DNA of 64,000 nucleotides from Setophaga petechia (taxonomy: Eukaryota > Chordata > Aves > Passeriformes > Parulidae), in assembly GCA_024362935.1 (NCBI GenBank), contig JANCRA010000009.1, positions 14,949,572 through 15,013,571 of the forward strand, in the 5' to 3' direction. Of this stretch, positions 11,221-23,821 are shown piece after piece (position 1 is the stretch's first letter; each line of letters opens with the position of its first letter). The notes below the pieces were generated by a model. The model made no database searches and was not told where the DNA came from. It saw only the letters and a program-made list of their open reading frames with translations. The position numbers and the translations under genes are program-made.

Positions 11221-13105
11221 AGGCTTTTTGTGAATTACTGTTGAGCCATATCCTGTAGATTAATAAGAAAACTTACTATTCTTAATGTTCAGTCTCAGTT
11301 TTCACTGTTTTCCCCACTTTTCCCCAGCCTGTTCCTGGCCTTTTAGTTACTATGGTACATAAAAGCCCAGCTCAAAGTGCTCCAGGGTTTTCTAGGAGAA
11401 GCTGGATGTTAGAAAGCTTGTCTTCTGAGCAACCTACATCTCAGTCCCTGGAGAAATGCAGAATTGTGCACTAATCTGCTGTGTGTATTCTGAGCAGTAG
11501 ACAGAGTACTTGAAGTGAACAAGTCCTACTGCCTTTCTCTGCCTGCAGATAGTGGCCTTGACAAATGTGCCTTTGTGCCAGGTGTGTCACTTAGAACATC
11601 TGCTCATGATATCCTTCAAGGGTAGCTATAAAATCCCATGTGATTGGATGTCTGCTTCAGTTCTGCAAGTGGAAAACTTGTGTCATAAATTCAACAGAAG
11701 GGCTTCTTTTCATTCCTGAAAGTACTTCTAAGAAACTCTGTTATGAGATTTAGATGATTTAAGGATATTATTAAGATTTCTTCTGATGTAATTTGTGCTG
11801 TTAATTACTGCAGAGGTTGTCCCCTCCCTTGAGTGCTTCCTTAGCTGCAGTAAAGAGTGAGGAGATTTAAATGTGATTGTGAGAGCCAGCTTTTTTATTT
11901 TGACAATTTTTTTCTTTTACTTCTGTTAGCTGCTGAGGCTGACAGTATTTAAATACATACATGTCTTCTGTTGCTTCCTTGTTTCTTTATGACTTCCTTT
12001 AATATTTGAAATGTGCCTGATTGAAAAGACATACATAGAAACTTACCTGTGGCTCACTAGTGCCTTGCTGGTCAGGTCCTTCCTTCAAAGTTCATTTTAA
12101 CTCTAATCCTTACAACTGCTACACTAATGCACTGATGAAGAGAGCTTCCCTGTGCCTTTTTTCCATTCTAGTAGGAATTTTGCTGTGTGTAAGAACACAG
12201 TTAGTTACATGGCTCAAGATGAGATCATCTGTGACAGGGTATGTTTAACTGAGCTGCTAAGCGGAATATCCCAAAGCACACTGAGAGCTTTCTGTAGAAA
12301 TTGAAGGCTATGAGAGAAGAAACATTAAGTCTCCAGTGCTATATTCCTGCCCTGTCACATGAGAGTTGTCAAGTATTTCCCCTCCATTGAGAAGTATGTC
12401 ATTTGTTACTCAGCTTTCCCAAAATACTGTGTTAATGGCATCAATTAAATTATAGTGATTCAGTTTGGTATTGGCTTCTGTTACCTCTATTTCTGTGATA
12501 AAACTGCAGTTCTCTGCCACCCCCACCCTCCAAACACTTTTTTTTACCTTGTCCTTTGGTGACATTAAGAAATGTAATTTATTTATATGCAAATAAATAG
12601 AAAAATGTTGGCAGAATTTTTGCAAATCAGTTCATTTAAAATGAAATATTAAATGAAGTTGAACTGGTAGCACTAATCTAGAGCCTGTAGAAAGCCTTAA
12701 TGTTGAAGATGACCAAGAGAGCTGCCTTAAACACGATGCCTGCAAAGATAAAGAGAAATATCAGGCGGAATTAATAGATTTTTCTATTTCTTTTATGTGT
12801 GATGCTATCAGTGACTTTCTAGCTGATATTATGGCCCTGTATGTCTCCCTAATAGTCTCTTCTTTAATAATATATCACATAGGAGTGGTTTCCTGTGTTG
12901 CCAAGTAACCCACAACAATTAGCAACATGTGCAAATGTGGAACTATAAAAGGAAGCAGTAAATGATAGCAGATTATGTCCTGTCACTTCATGCTTTTGCC
13001 TTGATGGGAAATAACTATTTGCTTTTAAAAGCAGATGCCACTTCACATGCCCAAGCTCCTGGTGAAGTAACCCTGTGCAGTTATCTGGTAACTACCAAGT
13101 GACTG
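11221..13105. other. Intergenic sequence, nothing recognised
   Basis: Ordinary AT-rich sequence after the RNF6 3'UTR. No ORF with protein-like composition, RNA gene or clear transposon could be supported. Confidence 0.5.
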
Positions 13106-13109
13106 ATCA

Positions 13110-13715
13110 GAGCCCAACCAAGCTGCCCACCAGGCCAACTACAAATGATGTGGGGCAGGGCAGGACATCCTGAGACTGTGTGAGGATATGGTGGGCCAAG
13201 CTGGTAATCAGAGTCTGCAAGGTGATGTGGGCAGAAGAAACCTTGTCACAGAAGAGAGTTGCAATGGACTCACTCCAGGTCTCTTCACACAAATAAAGCC
13301 GGCCCTGCAGGTCAGTAAGGTGGGGCAGATACTTTTCTCTCTCTAAGAACTCAGCATCTCAAGTGCTGGTCTGCAGAAAGCATGGGGAAGAAGCAGGAGG
13401 AATCAGGTCTGTTTGCAGTTCAAAGGCTGTGATCTCATCAGGATCACAGAGACCTGGGGAGGATAGTCGCACAGCTGGAGTGCTGCAATGGATAGATACA
13501 GGCCCTTTAGGAAGGACAGCGATGGGGAGGAGCTGCCTTTTGAGGAGAGCAGCAGGAATGTATGAGCTCTCTCTCAGAATGGATGAGGAGCCAGCTGAGA
13601 GCCAGGTCACAAGTAGTAGGCAGACCAGCATGGTCCCTGTTGTGGTAGGTGTGTGCTACAGACCACCTGTTCAGAAAAAGATGCAGAGATCTTCAGACAA
13701 ACAGTCCAGATCATC
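13110..13715 (+). mobile_element. CR1 LINE fragment, ORF2 endonuclease region
   Basis: The sequence carries the CR1 pre-ORF2 and endonuclease-coding stretch. Recognisable pieces are the aggtctcttcacacaaata segment, gctgtgatctcatcaggatcacagagacctgg (an ITETW-like motif) and a later frame reading VGVCYRPP, typical of the APE-type endonuclease. Frameshifts and stops break it, so it makes no protein. Unlike most CR1 copies it keeps an internal 5' part, and I do not see its 3' tail next to it; similarity fades by about 13.7 kb. Confidence 0.8.
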
Positions 13716-15540
13716 TCTGGATTATTGTTTCACAAATGAGACACATTAATTCGATTGTGGGCTGTAGGATTTGCCAGTTCCTGAAGAGACTTTAAAACCT
13801 GACTTTACTTTTGAATGCACTGACCATACATCAGTGCAGTCTGCAGGATTTCATGGGAGAGAGGGGGCAAATGTCAGAAAGCTCAGGATTATTGTTCTCC
13901 AGTCATATACTGTGGTTATAACTGGAGCTGTGCATACCCAGCTGTGTCAGAGCAGCATTCAGAACAAAAGACACGGCCATGCTAACAGTGCAGCACTCAG
14001 TGATGAGTCTTTAAAATTAAAAATAAAATTAGCTCTCCTGAGATCCTATGCAGCTAATCTGATTTCAGCCTGCACACAGAAAGCATCAACAACAGGCAAG
14101 CACTGCCCAGCACACTGCAGACTTCCCTCAGCCTGCTCATGCTCACAGGGGGAATGGGGTTAGCCCACCTTTTGGACACACAAGGTACCTCACAGCAAAA
14201 TTTCTTCAATTTCTTTTTTTTCCCCCTGGGCTTACACTAGACTTCGACTAGTCTTGAAGAGACCTGGAGCAGGTTCACCAGATACTCGGTGCACATTGCT
14301 CTTTGGCATTCACATTTATTCCAGAAGGTGCTTATTCCAGCACTAAATTTATCTTTAGTGTAATGTAAATTGCCCGAAGTGCAAAAATGAAACATATAGA
14401 CATTAAAACAAAACAAATACAGCTTTGATTTTGTTTTACAGGTTGAAAGCTAAAATGGGATATGTGGGATCACTTTGTCCCATTATTTTAAGCAGTCCTT
14501 TTGAAGGCTGAACTTCAGGCATTTATAACCACAGTTGGGGCTCTTGTCCTGAGTAACATGGGACAGATAAATTATATTGCTTGTACTTCCAAGAAAAACA
14601 CTTGGATTGTATGTTGAACTTTTCCATCTCATCAGTAATATTAAGATTTCATCTTGGCCAGTTCCATTGTGATGTATTTCCTTTCACAGCACTGTTTCCA
14701 CAGTGCTGAGCATCTGACATACCTTGCGGAGCCTGTGAGCTATTTTTGCAGTTCACACACATTTGAGCTACATTAATAATGGCTCACTCTTTACCTTCAG
14801 GCATGCGTGCCCAGGAAAGCATATCATGTTACTATTTTAATACAGAGGTCTTGCACTTTTCTGACCAAGCAATGCATGAATAGAGCACTTTGGCTGCTAG
14901 TACAATTTCTTTTACTGTGTTCTAAAACACATTTTGCATACAGTTTATTCAATTTGTTCAAATATATATAAACACTGAAAGAGTAGGAATTGCCAGTAAG
15001 TGTATGAGCACACACTGTAGTTTTAACCTGCATAATGTGTAGCAGTTAGCATAATGTGCATAGTGAGAGTAAAGAATCATATTATTTCAGCAAAAGGTCT
15101 CTAAAATTTAGCCCGCTCCCCCCTTCATTTTAAGGTATCTCCAAGACTAGACTCCATTTTTTTTTGTTACATGAATCTCAAACTATGATTCTGACCCCCC
15201 AGCTGATTTCAATGACTCATTATTCCCCTGCATCCACTGTGCTCTGACATGAATCAAGCTATAGCTCCTTTCTCTATGATCTAGGCTGTGAGATGTGAGT
15301 AATGCAATTTGAGGCATCCAAAACCCCTGGAAGTATCATGACAAGATTCCTTCTCACACTGATGGTGGTAGAATTGGGGAAGGCAGAACACTTGAATGAC
15401 CCGGACTGTTTTGGACAGAAGCACACTGGGAGCAAGAGCCCGTGCAGAGCCCCGGTGCACGGGGCCCCAGAGCATCCCACGGCACATCCCCGTGCGCTGC
15501 CTGGACCAGCTGAATTCGTCTGAAACTTCGGCTTCCAAGA
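13716..15540. other. Intergenic sequence, nothing recognised
   Basis: No gene or identifiable repeat. The stretch at 13750-14160 is moderately open in one frame but has no recognisable motif. A few hundred bases from 15400 are slightly GC-richer. Confidence 0.45.
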
Positions 15541-15559
15541 GGAAGTGTGTCACAGCAGG

Positions 15560-16900
15560 AGAGGGCGCCAGACAACAAGGAGCAAGTGGTGGCTTGGCGG
15601 TGCGTCTGGGAGCGCAGACCTGCCTCCGAAGGGGAAGGTGACCGTGTGACCATAGGGCACCGTGTGACAACCCTCCCTTTAAGGGGAAGGGAGCACTTCA
15701 GCTTCGAAAATGCTCATTGGTCGAAAGGAGCGACAAAAATCCGAGGGTCCACAAACAGAGTTTTACGGCAAATTACACAATTGATGAGGAAATTGGTGTG
15801 TTAGTCCTAGACCTGATAAACAGGCGCACAGCACGGGGTTTTGGGTAAAGGGCTAGGGTAAAGGAAAGAGAAGAATTAGGTTTTGGATAAAGAGGGAGGG
15901 AAAAGGGAAATTAAAGAGGTTAATTTTAAAAGGAACTATTAATCTTTAAAAGGAAAAGAGAAAAAAGAAAAGGAAAGAAAGAGGAAAAGATAGATGAAAA
16001 GGCATCATCAGCCCTTGTTCCAGCATTGATCCAACTGACAAGATGCCTATCCTTGTTTCAGCATCAGTCCAGCTGATAAGCAGTGGTCCTGTTGAGCCAG
16101 TTCAGCTGATGAGATGTCCAGGCTCTGGGGGCACCACCTGGACTTGGAAATGCCCTTTTATTAACAAGTTTCTCGCCCCAAAGACATATTTCTCATTTTC
16201 CATATTAATTAATTACCATGCAGTCTGTTCTTTTAGGCCTTTCTGGAAATGGGTCAGAGGGCTTCAGGAGTCTTTGGTGGTTGATTTGAAATAACACTGA
16301 GGAAAGCCATCTGCCAATCCCACCTTATAGACCATGTCTACTTCCTGCCAATCATTCCTGCACTCTGCTGTACTGTGCTGTGGTTCTTTGTCATGGAAAA
16401 GTGCTGCCCTCTCTCCACCTGGCCCCCCTTCTCCAGCCAAAACTTGTTCTTTCTCACAGCATTGTAGTGCCAGTAGTCCTTGGTTATTACCAACAATTCT
16501 GATCTGTTATTACAAACAGTCCTTGGCTGGTTCCACAGCCATCCGGTCATCGATATGAGACGTACACATCAGCCCCTTATCTTTTGGGAACTGAGAGCTC
16601 AAAAGGATCTCCCTTTGGACCACTGTCCATAGGGTTATAAGAGGTTAGGGTTTAGTCATAATTATTTTTCATACTGGCTGCAATTTGAGACAGTAACTTT
16701 ATTTGAAGGTTCGTCAACAGAAATATTATTCCACTTGAGTTATTCAGGCAAGAAAAATAGTTTCCAAGGCTGCTTGTTAAAAAACAAATGTTCATTAGAC
16801 AACATTATTTCCCGGGAACAAACAGCGTTTCTGATAAGCTGGAGAGGGGCTTAGTCCAGGTGCAGCTTGTCAAGGCCAAGACCTCTTGAGCATTTCTCAT
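15560..16900 (-). mobile_element. Possible LTR-retrotransposon remnant
   Basis: Read on the minus strand, the block has several LTR-like traits: an AATAAA followed by a GGGC-rich segment near 16160, a long pyrimidine tract (15830-15990), and an 8-base TGGCGCCC at 15563-15570 matching the start of a tRNA-Lys primer-binding site. I could not place both ends or a target-site duplication, and the primer-site match stops after 8 bases. No retroviral reading frame is visible. It could instead be unrelated unique sequence. Confidence 0.3.
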
Positions 16901-17119
16901 ATGACAGAGCAGCCCGAGCAGGGAGGGGGTACGACTAAAGTCAGCTTCTCTGGGGCTCTACACACCGTGAACCCTGGAGGCAAGGGGACACACACTGCAG
17001 AGCCCCAGCTTCCCCTAAGAGGAAGGAAAAAACCCAGGATTGGGGGAAAACTGGTTTCCCTTCGTGCTTCGCGGGGCCAGATCTGCCCTGGGAGGGAGGG
17101 CAGGGCAGAAGCTCCTGGG

Positions 17120-17460
17120 ACATTGCGCCCGTGGCCTTTGTTTCTCCGCGTGTGGAGATAATAACGCGACCTTGAACCAGTGCTGGTTTCGAAACAAAAC
17201 GAATTAGCTCGGTTTGAAATACCGCCGAGGAAAGCGGCTGCCGAGGGCGGTGACTGCTGCTCCCCTTGTGCCCCGCCGGGGCGGAGGAGGCGGCGCCGGG
17301 CGGCGCGGGCCAGCCCCGGGAGCTCTCCGAGGTGCTGGAGCGGCTCCCACCATCCTCCCCAGGGCAGGGACACCGCCAGCCTGCGCTCAGGACATCCCTC
17401 GGAGCACTGCTTCTCCACATGCCGAGACGGGAGCCACCGCCGCTCCCTGTCCCTCCCTGG
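17120..17460. promoter_or_regulatory. Orphan GC/CpG-rich island between RNF6 and ATP8A2
   Basis: A compact GC-rich, CpG-dense block peaks at 17220-17340, in otherwise AT-rich intergenic DNA, 6 kb downstream of RNF6 and 6.4 kb upstream of ATP8A2 exon 1. Long ORFs on both strands here are explained by GC content and show no known domain. It could be the promoter of a non-coding RNA, a remote alternative ATP8A2 promoter, or a GC-rich remnant of a lost gene. Confidence 0.45.
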
Positions 17461-17711
17461 GGAAATGGGGATATGATGACACTGCCTCTCTGCAAGCTCC
17501 CCGGAGACGGATGTCCGAGAAGCAGATTTCCAGCCTGCAGAAAGGGCTCTCAGCAAAGGAAGCAACCTCAGTTAGCAGGGCACGAGCTGGACCTGTTTTC
17601 TGAACAGCAGCAGGGCAGAAACCAGGGTGCCTTTTATCCTAGGGATATTTTATCCTATTCCAGCATCCCTGCCAAAGCACTGCAAACAAGCAGAGACGTG
17701 GGTGCTGGTCT

Positions 17712-17947
17712 CTAGGGTATAGAATATCATAGAATCACAAAATTCTATTCTTCTGAATGCTTTGGGTTGGTAAGGGCCTTAAATCCATTACCCCTGCCAT
17801 GGGCAGAGACACCTTCCACCGGTCCAGGTTGCTCAGAGCCCCATCCAACCTGACCCTGAACACCTCCAGGAATAAGCATCCACAGCTTCTCTGGGCAACT
17901 TGTTCCAGTGCCCCACCACTTCACAGCAAAGAACTTCCTCCTAATAC
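17712..17947 (-). mobile_element. CR1 LINE 3'-end fragment (antisense)
   Basis: It begins with atcatagaatcac (the reverse complement of the CR1 tail repeat) and continues through gggttggtaagggcctt, ccatgggcagagacacc, caggttgctcagagcccc and ctctgggcaacttgttccagtgcc, the standard bird CR1 3' region in reverse. Confidence 0.92.
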
Positions 17948-18075
17948 ATAATTGAAAACTACTGATCGTTCAAAGCCATTCCCCCTGTCTCTACATACTC
18001 TTGTAAAAAGTCCCCATTTTTATACCAAATGGGATTTCAGTGAGTTTAACTTTTTTCTTACCTACTATGTTGTGC

Positions 18076-18137
18076 ACATAGTAAGTGTGGTTTTTTTACA
18101 TAGTAAAAGTACATGTGTTTTTTTACATAGTAAGTAA
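18076..18137. repeat. Short degenerate tandem repeat around ACATAGTAA
   Basis: ACATAGTAA occurs at 18076, 18098 and 18125, separated by GT-rich and T-rich spacers (GTGTTTTTTT), so units are 22 and 27 bp. Simple slippage is the likely origin. Confidence 0.75.
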
Positions 18138-18594
18138 ATTTTTTTTTGGTATTTAGAACAAAGTCCAGGTCACAGATAAACTATATACTGAATTCCATCA
18201 TATTTCAAATCATGTGGTGCCTTAGCCATAGCAGTTGGCTCAAAATGTATTTCAGAAATTTACACACATGCTCCAGAGTATGTTTTACCTTAACAAGTGT
18301 GTCCACTCTCTCAAGCTTCTTTTCAGGCTGAGAACATCTTCTTGGACTAACTTTAGCTGTTCTCCATTTGTTTACAACTGTACAAAGTGAGGCACCAAAT
18401 CAGTATGGCAGTATTTTATGCCTGCCTTGGATTCCCTTTGCACCAATCTCATTGATTAGAAACCCAGAGAATACTGGACTCACATTAGCCAGCAACCTAG
18501 CTGTGGGAGAGGGAAATGAATCAAAATAATGAAAATGCTCCTCATGCATTTTGAGAACTATTTACATTATGGAAATCAATCCCATCTTAAATGT

Positions 18595-19002
18595 TTCCTA
18601 TGAAGACAGGCTGAGAGGGCTGTTCAGCCTGGAGAAGAGAAGGCTCCAGGGACACCTTAAAGCACCTTCCGGTACCCAAAGGGGGCTGACCAGAGGGCTG
18701 GGGAGGGACTTGTTACAAGGGCATGGAGTGACAGGGCAAGGGGGAATGGCTTGAAACTGACAGAGGGCAGGCTTAGATTAGGTACAAGGAAGAAACTCTT
18801 TACTGTGATGCTGGTGAGGCACTGGAACAGGCTGCCCAGAGAAGCTGGGATGCCCCATCCTTGGAAGTGTTCAAGGTCAGGTTAGACAAGGTTTGAGCAA
18901 CCTGGTGTAGTGGAAGGTGTCTCTGCCCATGGCAGGGGGTTGGAACGAGATAATCTGTAAGGCCCCTTCCAACTCAAGCCATTTTAAGATTCCATGATTT
19001 TT
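18595..19002 (+). mobile_element. CR1 LINE 3'-end fragment (sense)
   Basis: About 400 bp of CR1 3' sequence: gacaggctgagagggctgttc, ctggagaagagaaggctcc, gcactggaacaggctgccc, ggaagtgttcaaggtcaggtt and a final tccatgatt. It lies 650 bp right of the antisense copy at 17.7 kb, so the two form an inverted CR1 pair. Confidence 0.93.
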
Positions 19003-22000
19003 CATTAAACTTTTAATTTCTTCAGTATTGGTCTTCTTTGCTTAAGAATATGTTTTTTCTTAATTACTAGTGAATTGCTAACTTGGTTCCATATAAGCGA
19101 AGATCAAAACTATGGTCTATTCTACCATATGTCTATTCTGTGCAAAGCACTTGTAGGGGGTTGTTTTACACAGAGCTTTCCATCAATTTGCAGCCTGATG
19201 AATTCTTTCTGTTGACACCATTATAATGGAATAAAAATTACTTGTTCCAATTTAGCTTACTATATTTTGAATGTATCTTTAAACCCATGCAAATTTGAAG
19301 TTTTTCAGTAATTTTCAGGCAAATCACAGATCACCTCCTGCTATAAAATGAGTATAAATTTCAGTTTCCAACACATCAATATGATTATTCTATTCACTTT
19401 TTATTTTATTTACATACGTCATTATTCAAAAATCTGAAAAACCTGAATGGCATGTAAACAAGGAAGATGCCTGCATTTCCAAATCTTTTATATTTTCCCC
19501 CCACTTCACTTACAGGTAATGGTTTTACCCTTTCTCTACCCCTCCCCCCCTCTCCTATGCTCCCACTCAATGTGAAATTCATCATATTTTTTTCCACCTT
19601 CAAGTTAAATCTATCTGTGGATTACGGTGAATTGTAAGAGAGGTGTTACTGTTGAGCCCCTTCTGCTCTATAGAGCACAAGAGACTCCAGCTCCTTAAAG
19701 AGATTCCAGGCCGGCCTTGCAAGCATTGACACATGTTCACATATGTAATGTCACATCCTGTATCTGTCTATAGATACCAGCATCTCTGCAAAGAAGATCC
19801 TTAAGCTATTTCACTTATTTTCTTAAGCTGAGTGATGCCAAGCACACTTTCTCTATGAATCTAGAAACAGCAAGTCCTGGATTTTTTACTTTTTTTTAAC
19901 CTTTTAAAAAATGCAATGATAGTGACAGATACCTCCCCTGCAGCTCAGCATATTATCTGCATCATGCTCATTTTGATCCTGTGCATATAAACAAGGGCAA
20001 AGAACCACAGCAAAAGACTTCATTTAAGACCAAGAGAGTCCATTATGTTGGGGTTTATTTGTTTGGGTTTTTTTTAAGACAAGCAGAGTTAGACAAGCAG
20101 AACTTACATGCAATTACTCTCAGCCTGTAGCCTACCACCACTGCTGGCAGGAGGCCACAGGCTTTGTACTGACTTTGCAAGGCCTCAGGACTGAGCCTCA
20201 TTTTGTCTGAGCTTTTATTGACCTGTCTGTGGTTTTCTTTCACTTAGTTGTTGCAACAGCAATATCTCTAATGGGAAGGTAGCCATGTCTAACTGTTTTA
20301 CTTTTGTTTAACTTTGTATGGCGCCATTGTGGCTTTTACATGGAGAGTGACAAGAAGTTCTGCTGTGGACAATGAGATACTTAAAACTAACATAATGATG
20401 TACAACATCATTTATAACTAACATAACGATGCATAACATAATAATATGTAGAGGAATACAGGCCTGGTATGACAGCAGAGTCCCCTGAGAGTGGACTCAC
20501 AGGACACTGTAGAAGAGGCAGAGGATGATGAAAAAAGGAGCACAGCCTTGGCATTGGAGAACTTGGGGCTACAAAGAGCTCACCAGCAGTCAGCTAAAGC
20601 AGTGCAGACCTGGGAAGTGGACAAAGATAGATGAGGGATTACACAAAGAACAAGTATGTACCATACATAAATGGCATCCCATATAATACAATTGGATGTA
20701 AAGTGGAGCAGTAGACAAATGGATAAAGAGCAAGGTGTGAAGGCATCTTAAAAACCACACAAAAATAGCCCCATAACAGTTGTTTTTCTCAGCAAATAAT
20801 CTGTTGGTAAGACACTGATGACCAGCTGCAGCCCCGACACCCACTGCTTTACAAAGGCCAGCACTGTCAACCATTGGTCTCAGAGGGGCAGTGGAAGGGT
20901 AAAGCACCACACCAAAAAAAAGGCAGACAAGAAGAGTGTGACTACAAAAAAATTGAAATGGTTTATTATTTCTGGGGTTTTTGTTTTCTTTCAGAAGTAG
21001 TAGCATTCCTAATTTCTTTGTAGTAGCATTATTTATTAGCATATTTCTTAGTATTAGTAGTCTTTAATTTCTTTCTTTTTTTTTTTAGTAATAATTAGCT
21101 CTCACATTTGATTAGACTGTTACATTTTCCACTACACTAATACATTTTGAGTAATGTGGGTCTCTTTCCTCTTTTTTTTCCCCAGAACCAGTCTCTGTGT
21201 ATAACATTAGTAATTGGAGCAAAGGATGCATCTTTTTAGAAATTTGGGCTTAACAATCTCTCTAAGGTCCCAGACGGCATCTGGCACAGTCAAAAATAGA
21301 ATAAAGATATCCTGTCTCCCAGTCTGGCACATTAACTACAGGACCATTCTTCCTGCCTTTGCTTTATTTATTACATTGAAATAATTATTATGCATACTGA
21401 GCTCTTTGAAAGTACATTGCTATAAATACTAGAAAAGTGTGCACGTTGTAATTTGAAAAATACCAACTCCTTTTTTTTTTTCAGTACATCGTTCAAACCA
21501 TGGAGCCATTATGACAGACCCCAGGGAATAATACTGCCATGACTCATGGTCTGATAATACACAATTTAGTGCAAATCAGCACGATGACAAAGACAGGCAT
21601 TGCATAAAAAAATAACAAAGGTGAGTCCTGCACAGCAGAATGAGCTGTTTCTTTCCTCAAAGCTCAGGGTTTACCCACAGGTTGTCAGCTGGTTACTAAT
21701 GAACATGAGCTTTCAGAAACACAACCAACTGCTCTGGACTGCACACTTAGTTTTCCCCCAGACCCCACTCTTAAACCTGCTGAGCAGGACACAGGTTCTT
21801 TCTCAGTTACTGAGATTATCCTCCACACTTGGTGTCCTTGAACACTTTTGCAGTCCACTTTCTCCTCTCAGTGTTCCACTAGACTGCATTGTATAATTAT
21901 ATCAACTTGTGACTTGAAACAGATTTTACAGGCAGGTCTTCTCTGAGGTCCTCATTCTGAGCAAAGATGTGTTTTGTTTTTTCCACACCAGTAAGCTTTA

Positions 22001-23560
22001 CTGAAATGCCTGGTCATTAAATGCTTGGGGCATTCCTTCCATGGGATACAGCTCAGGCTTGTCCAGGTAAGTGCGGGCTGGGTAATTAAATCTCCTTGAG
22101 GCACTAAAGTAGTCAAGTTTAAATGAGTGAGTACCCCTTGTAAAGGCTGTAAGGCAGATGGTGTTCTAGCTGGAGCACTCTTTGAGAACACTGAGAGTGC
22201 AGAGGTGAAAGCAAGTGCAGTGCATGTGAAGGAACGAGTGCACTCAGCTGCTACATGGGCTCGCAGGCTGACAGTCCACAATACTTTAGGTGTACTGGAA
22301 ACACAGTTCACCTGAGGGCTAATTTCTGATGAAAGAGTAAACATGAATCCAGGAGTTGCCATTCAGTTTTTGGTCCTTTTTTGGGAGCACTTTCTTTGGC
22401 TTTGAGCTGACAGTTTGAACTCAAAGTGAACTTCACTTTAATTTGTCTACTAGCTAACAATATATGTGAAGTGATTTCCTCTTCCCCAGGCCATTTGTTC
22501 TGGTACAAAGATACAGACCACAACAGAAAATAATTTGTGGAGAGCAGAAAGAGCAAGCTGAGGGAGAAAATGATGTTCATGAAAATAACCAGCTCTATGT
22601 CATGGTCTTAAAATGGGAAAGGAATGCCATCTCTGGGCATTGTCCTAACTGGATGATTTCATTCACAAAAGCTCTTGGGACACTTCTCCCAGAGTGATAA
22701 AATCCAGGAGTAAAAGCCTCTCACAGGCAATTATCTGTCGGCAGCAGCCCTGTCACAAAGCACACATCTCCAGTGGGCTATGATGCATTCAGTGCAGTCA
22801 GTGTAAAATGCCACAGTTCTGGATTACTTTGAGTTTAGGAAGTTCAAAGTGGTTTGTCAACAATACTTCTATTTCTAAATTCCATTTCTACTTCTATTTT
22901 GTGGAGTCGTAGCTAGAAAGTATCACTTTCCATACTATATATGAGGATACCAAAGTACAGCAAGATTCAGAGGTTTAGCATTATTTATGATCTTTGAAAT
23001 AAAACCCAAGTTACCCATTATGTGTGGTAGCCAACTCTGTAGGATCTGGACTGAGATACAGACTTAAGGGTGTTTGTCACAGACCTTCAAGATTCAGGGG
23101 GCCATTTCTTATGCAGCAGATCTTCCCAAGACTCAATGTATCCTCGTCCTGTGGTGATTCTGCCTCATTGAAACCATTCTACCTTGAAGCTCATGTGGTA
23201 GAAAAAGCAACACCCTAAGATCTGGTAACTCCTGCTAGCTATGCCTGGTTAAGACCAGGATCTGTAAAGATTCAGAGGTGCTATCTTATCTAATTTGTTT
23301 TCTACTAAGTTACATTCCTTCTTTGCCTGTCCTTAGTAGGTAAATTCTCATGGTTGCAAATGTTTTGCACAAACAGGTGATGTGCTGTAAGTGCTACATT
23401 GATTAATCTTTCCTCTATTTCTTTTATTATCCTTGAATTACTGGACGTTTTGAGAAGGAATAGTATCTTTTGTGATGAGGCTGGCAGCATGCCACAGTGA
23501 TGAAAGATGTCCTTGTAACCGGAACAAAGAAGCCCAGTTAGGGATCCTGATCCCAGCGGG
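19003..23560. other. Intergenic sequence upstream of ATP8A2, no gene seen
   Basis: Mostly AT-rich unique-looking sequence with short poly-T runs (for example near 20070 and 21080). No exon, RNA gene or clear transposon could be supported. I specifically looked for SHISA2-like coding sequence (a secreted Cys-rich head and a transmembrane segment) and saw none. Confidence 0.5.
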
Positions 23561-23821
23561 AGCTTTCTTGGGATGCTTTATGCGCCCCAAATGTCCAGTA
23601 AAATATTAGCTCCAGAGAGACGCCTCAAAAACCCCCACCAAACCCAGGCCCTGGCTTCACGGCACCTCACGCGATGGCTCACGGCGGGCGCACGGAGCCG
23701 TGAGCGGCTCCCCAGGAGGACATCCCCGGGCCCGGCCGGGGCTGAGCGCCTCGCCCGCCCCCGCAGCCCGGGCGCGGCGGAGCGGCGGCCGCAGCGCGGC
23801 GTCTGCGTGCGGGGGGGGCCC

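Noticed and set aside
16897..17565. 222-codon minus-strand ORF at the orphan CpG island
   Set aside because: No recognisable domain, and competing frames on both strands are equally long. GC content explains it.
11221..23560. SHISA2 expected between RNF6 and ATP8A2 from the human map
   Set aside because: No frame here resembles its Cys-rich secreted head, membrane segment or tail.
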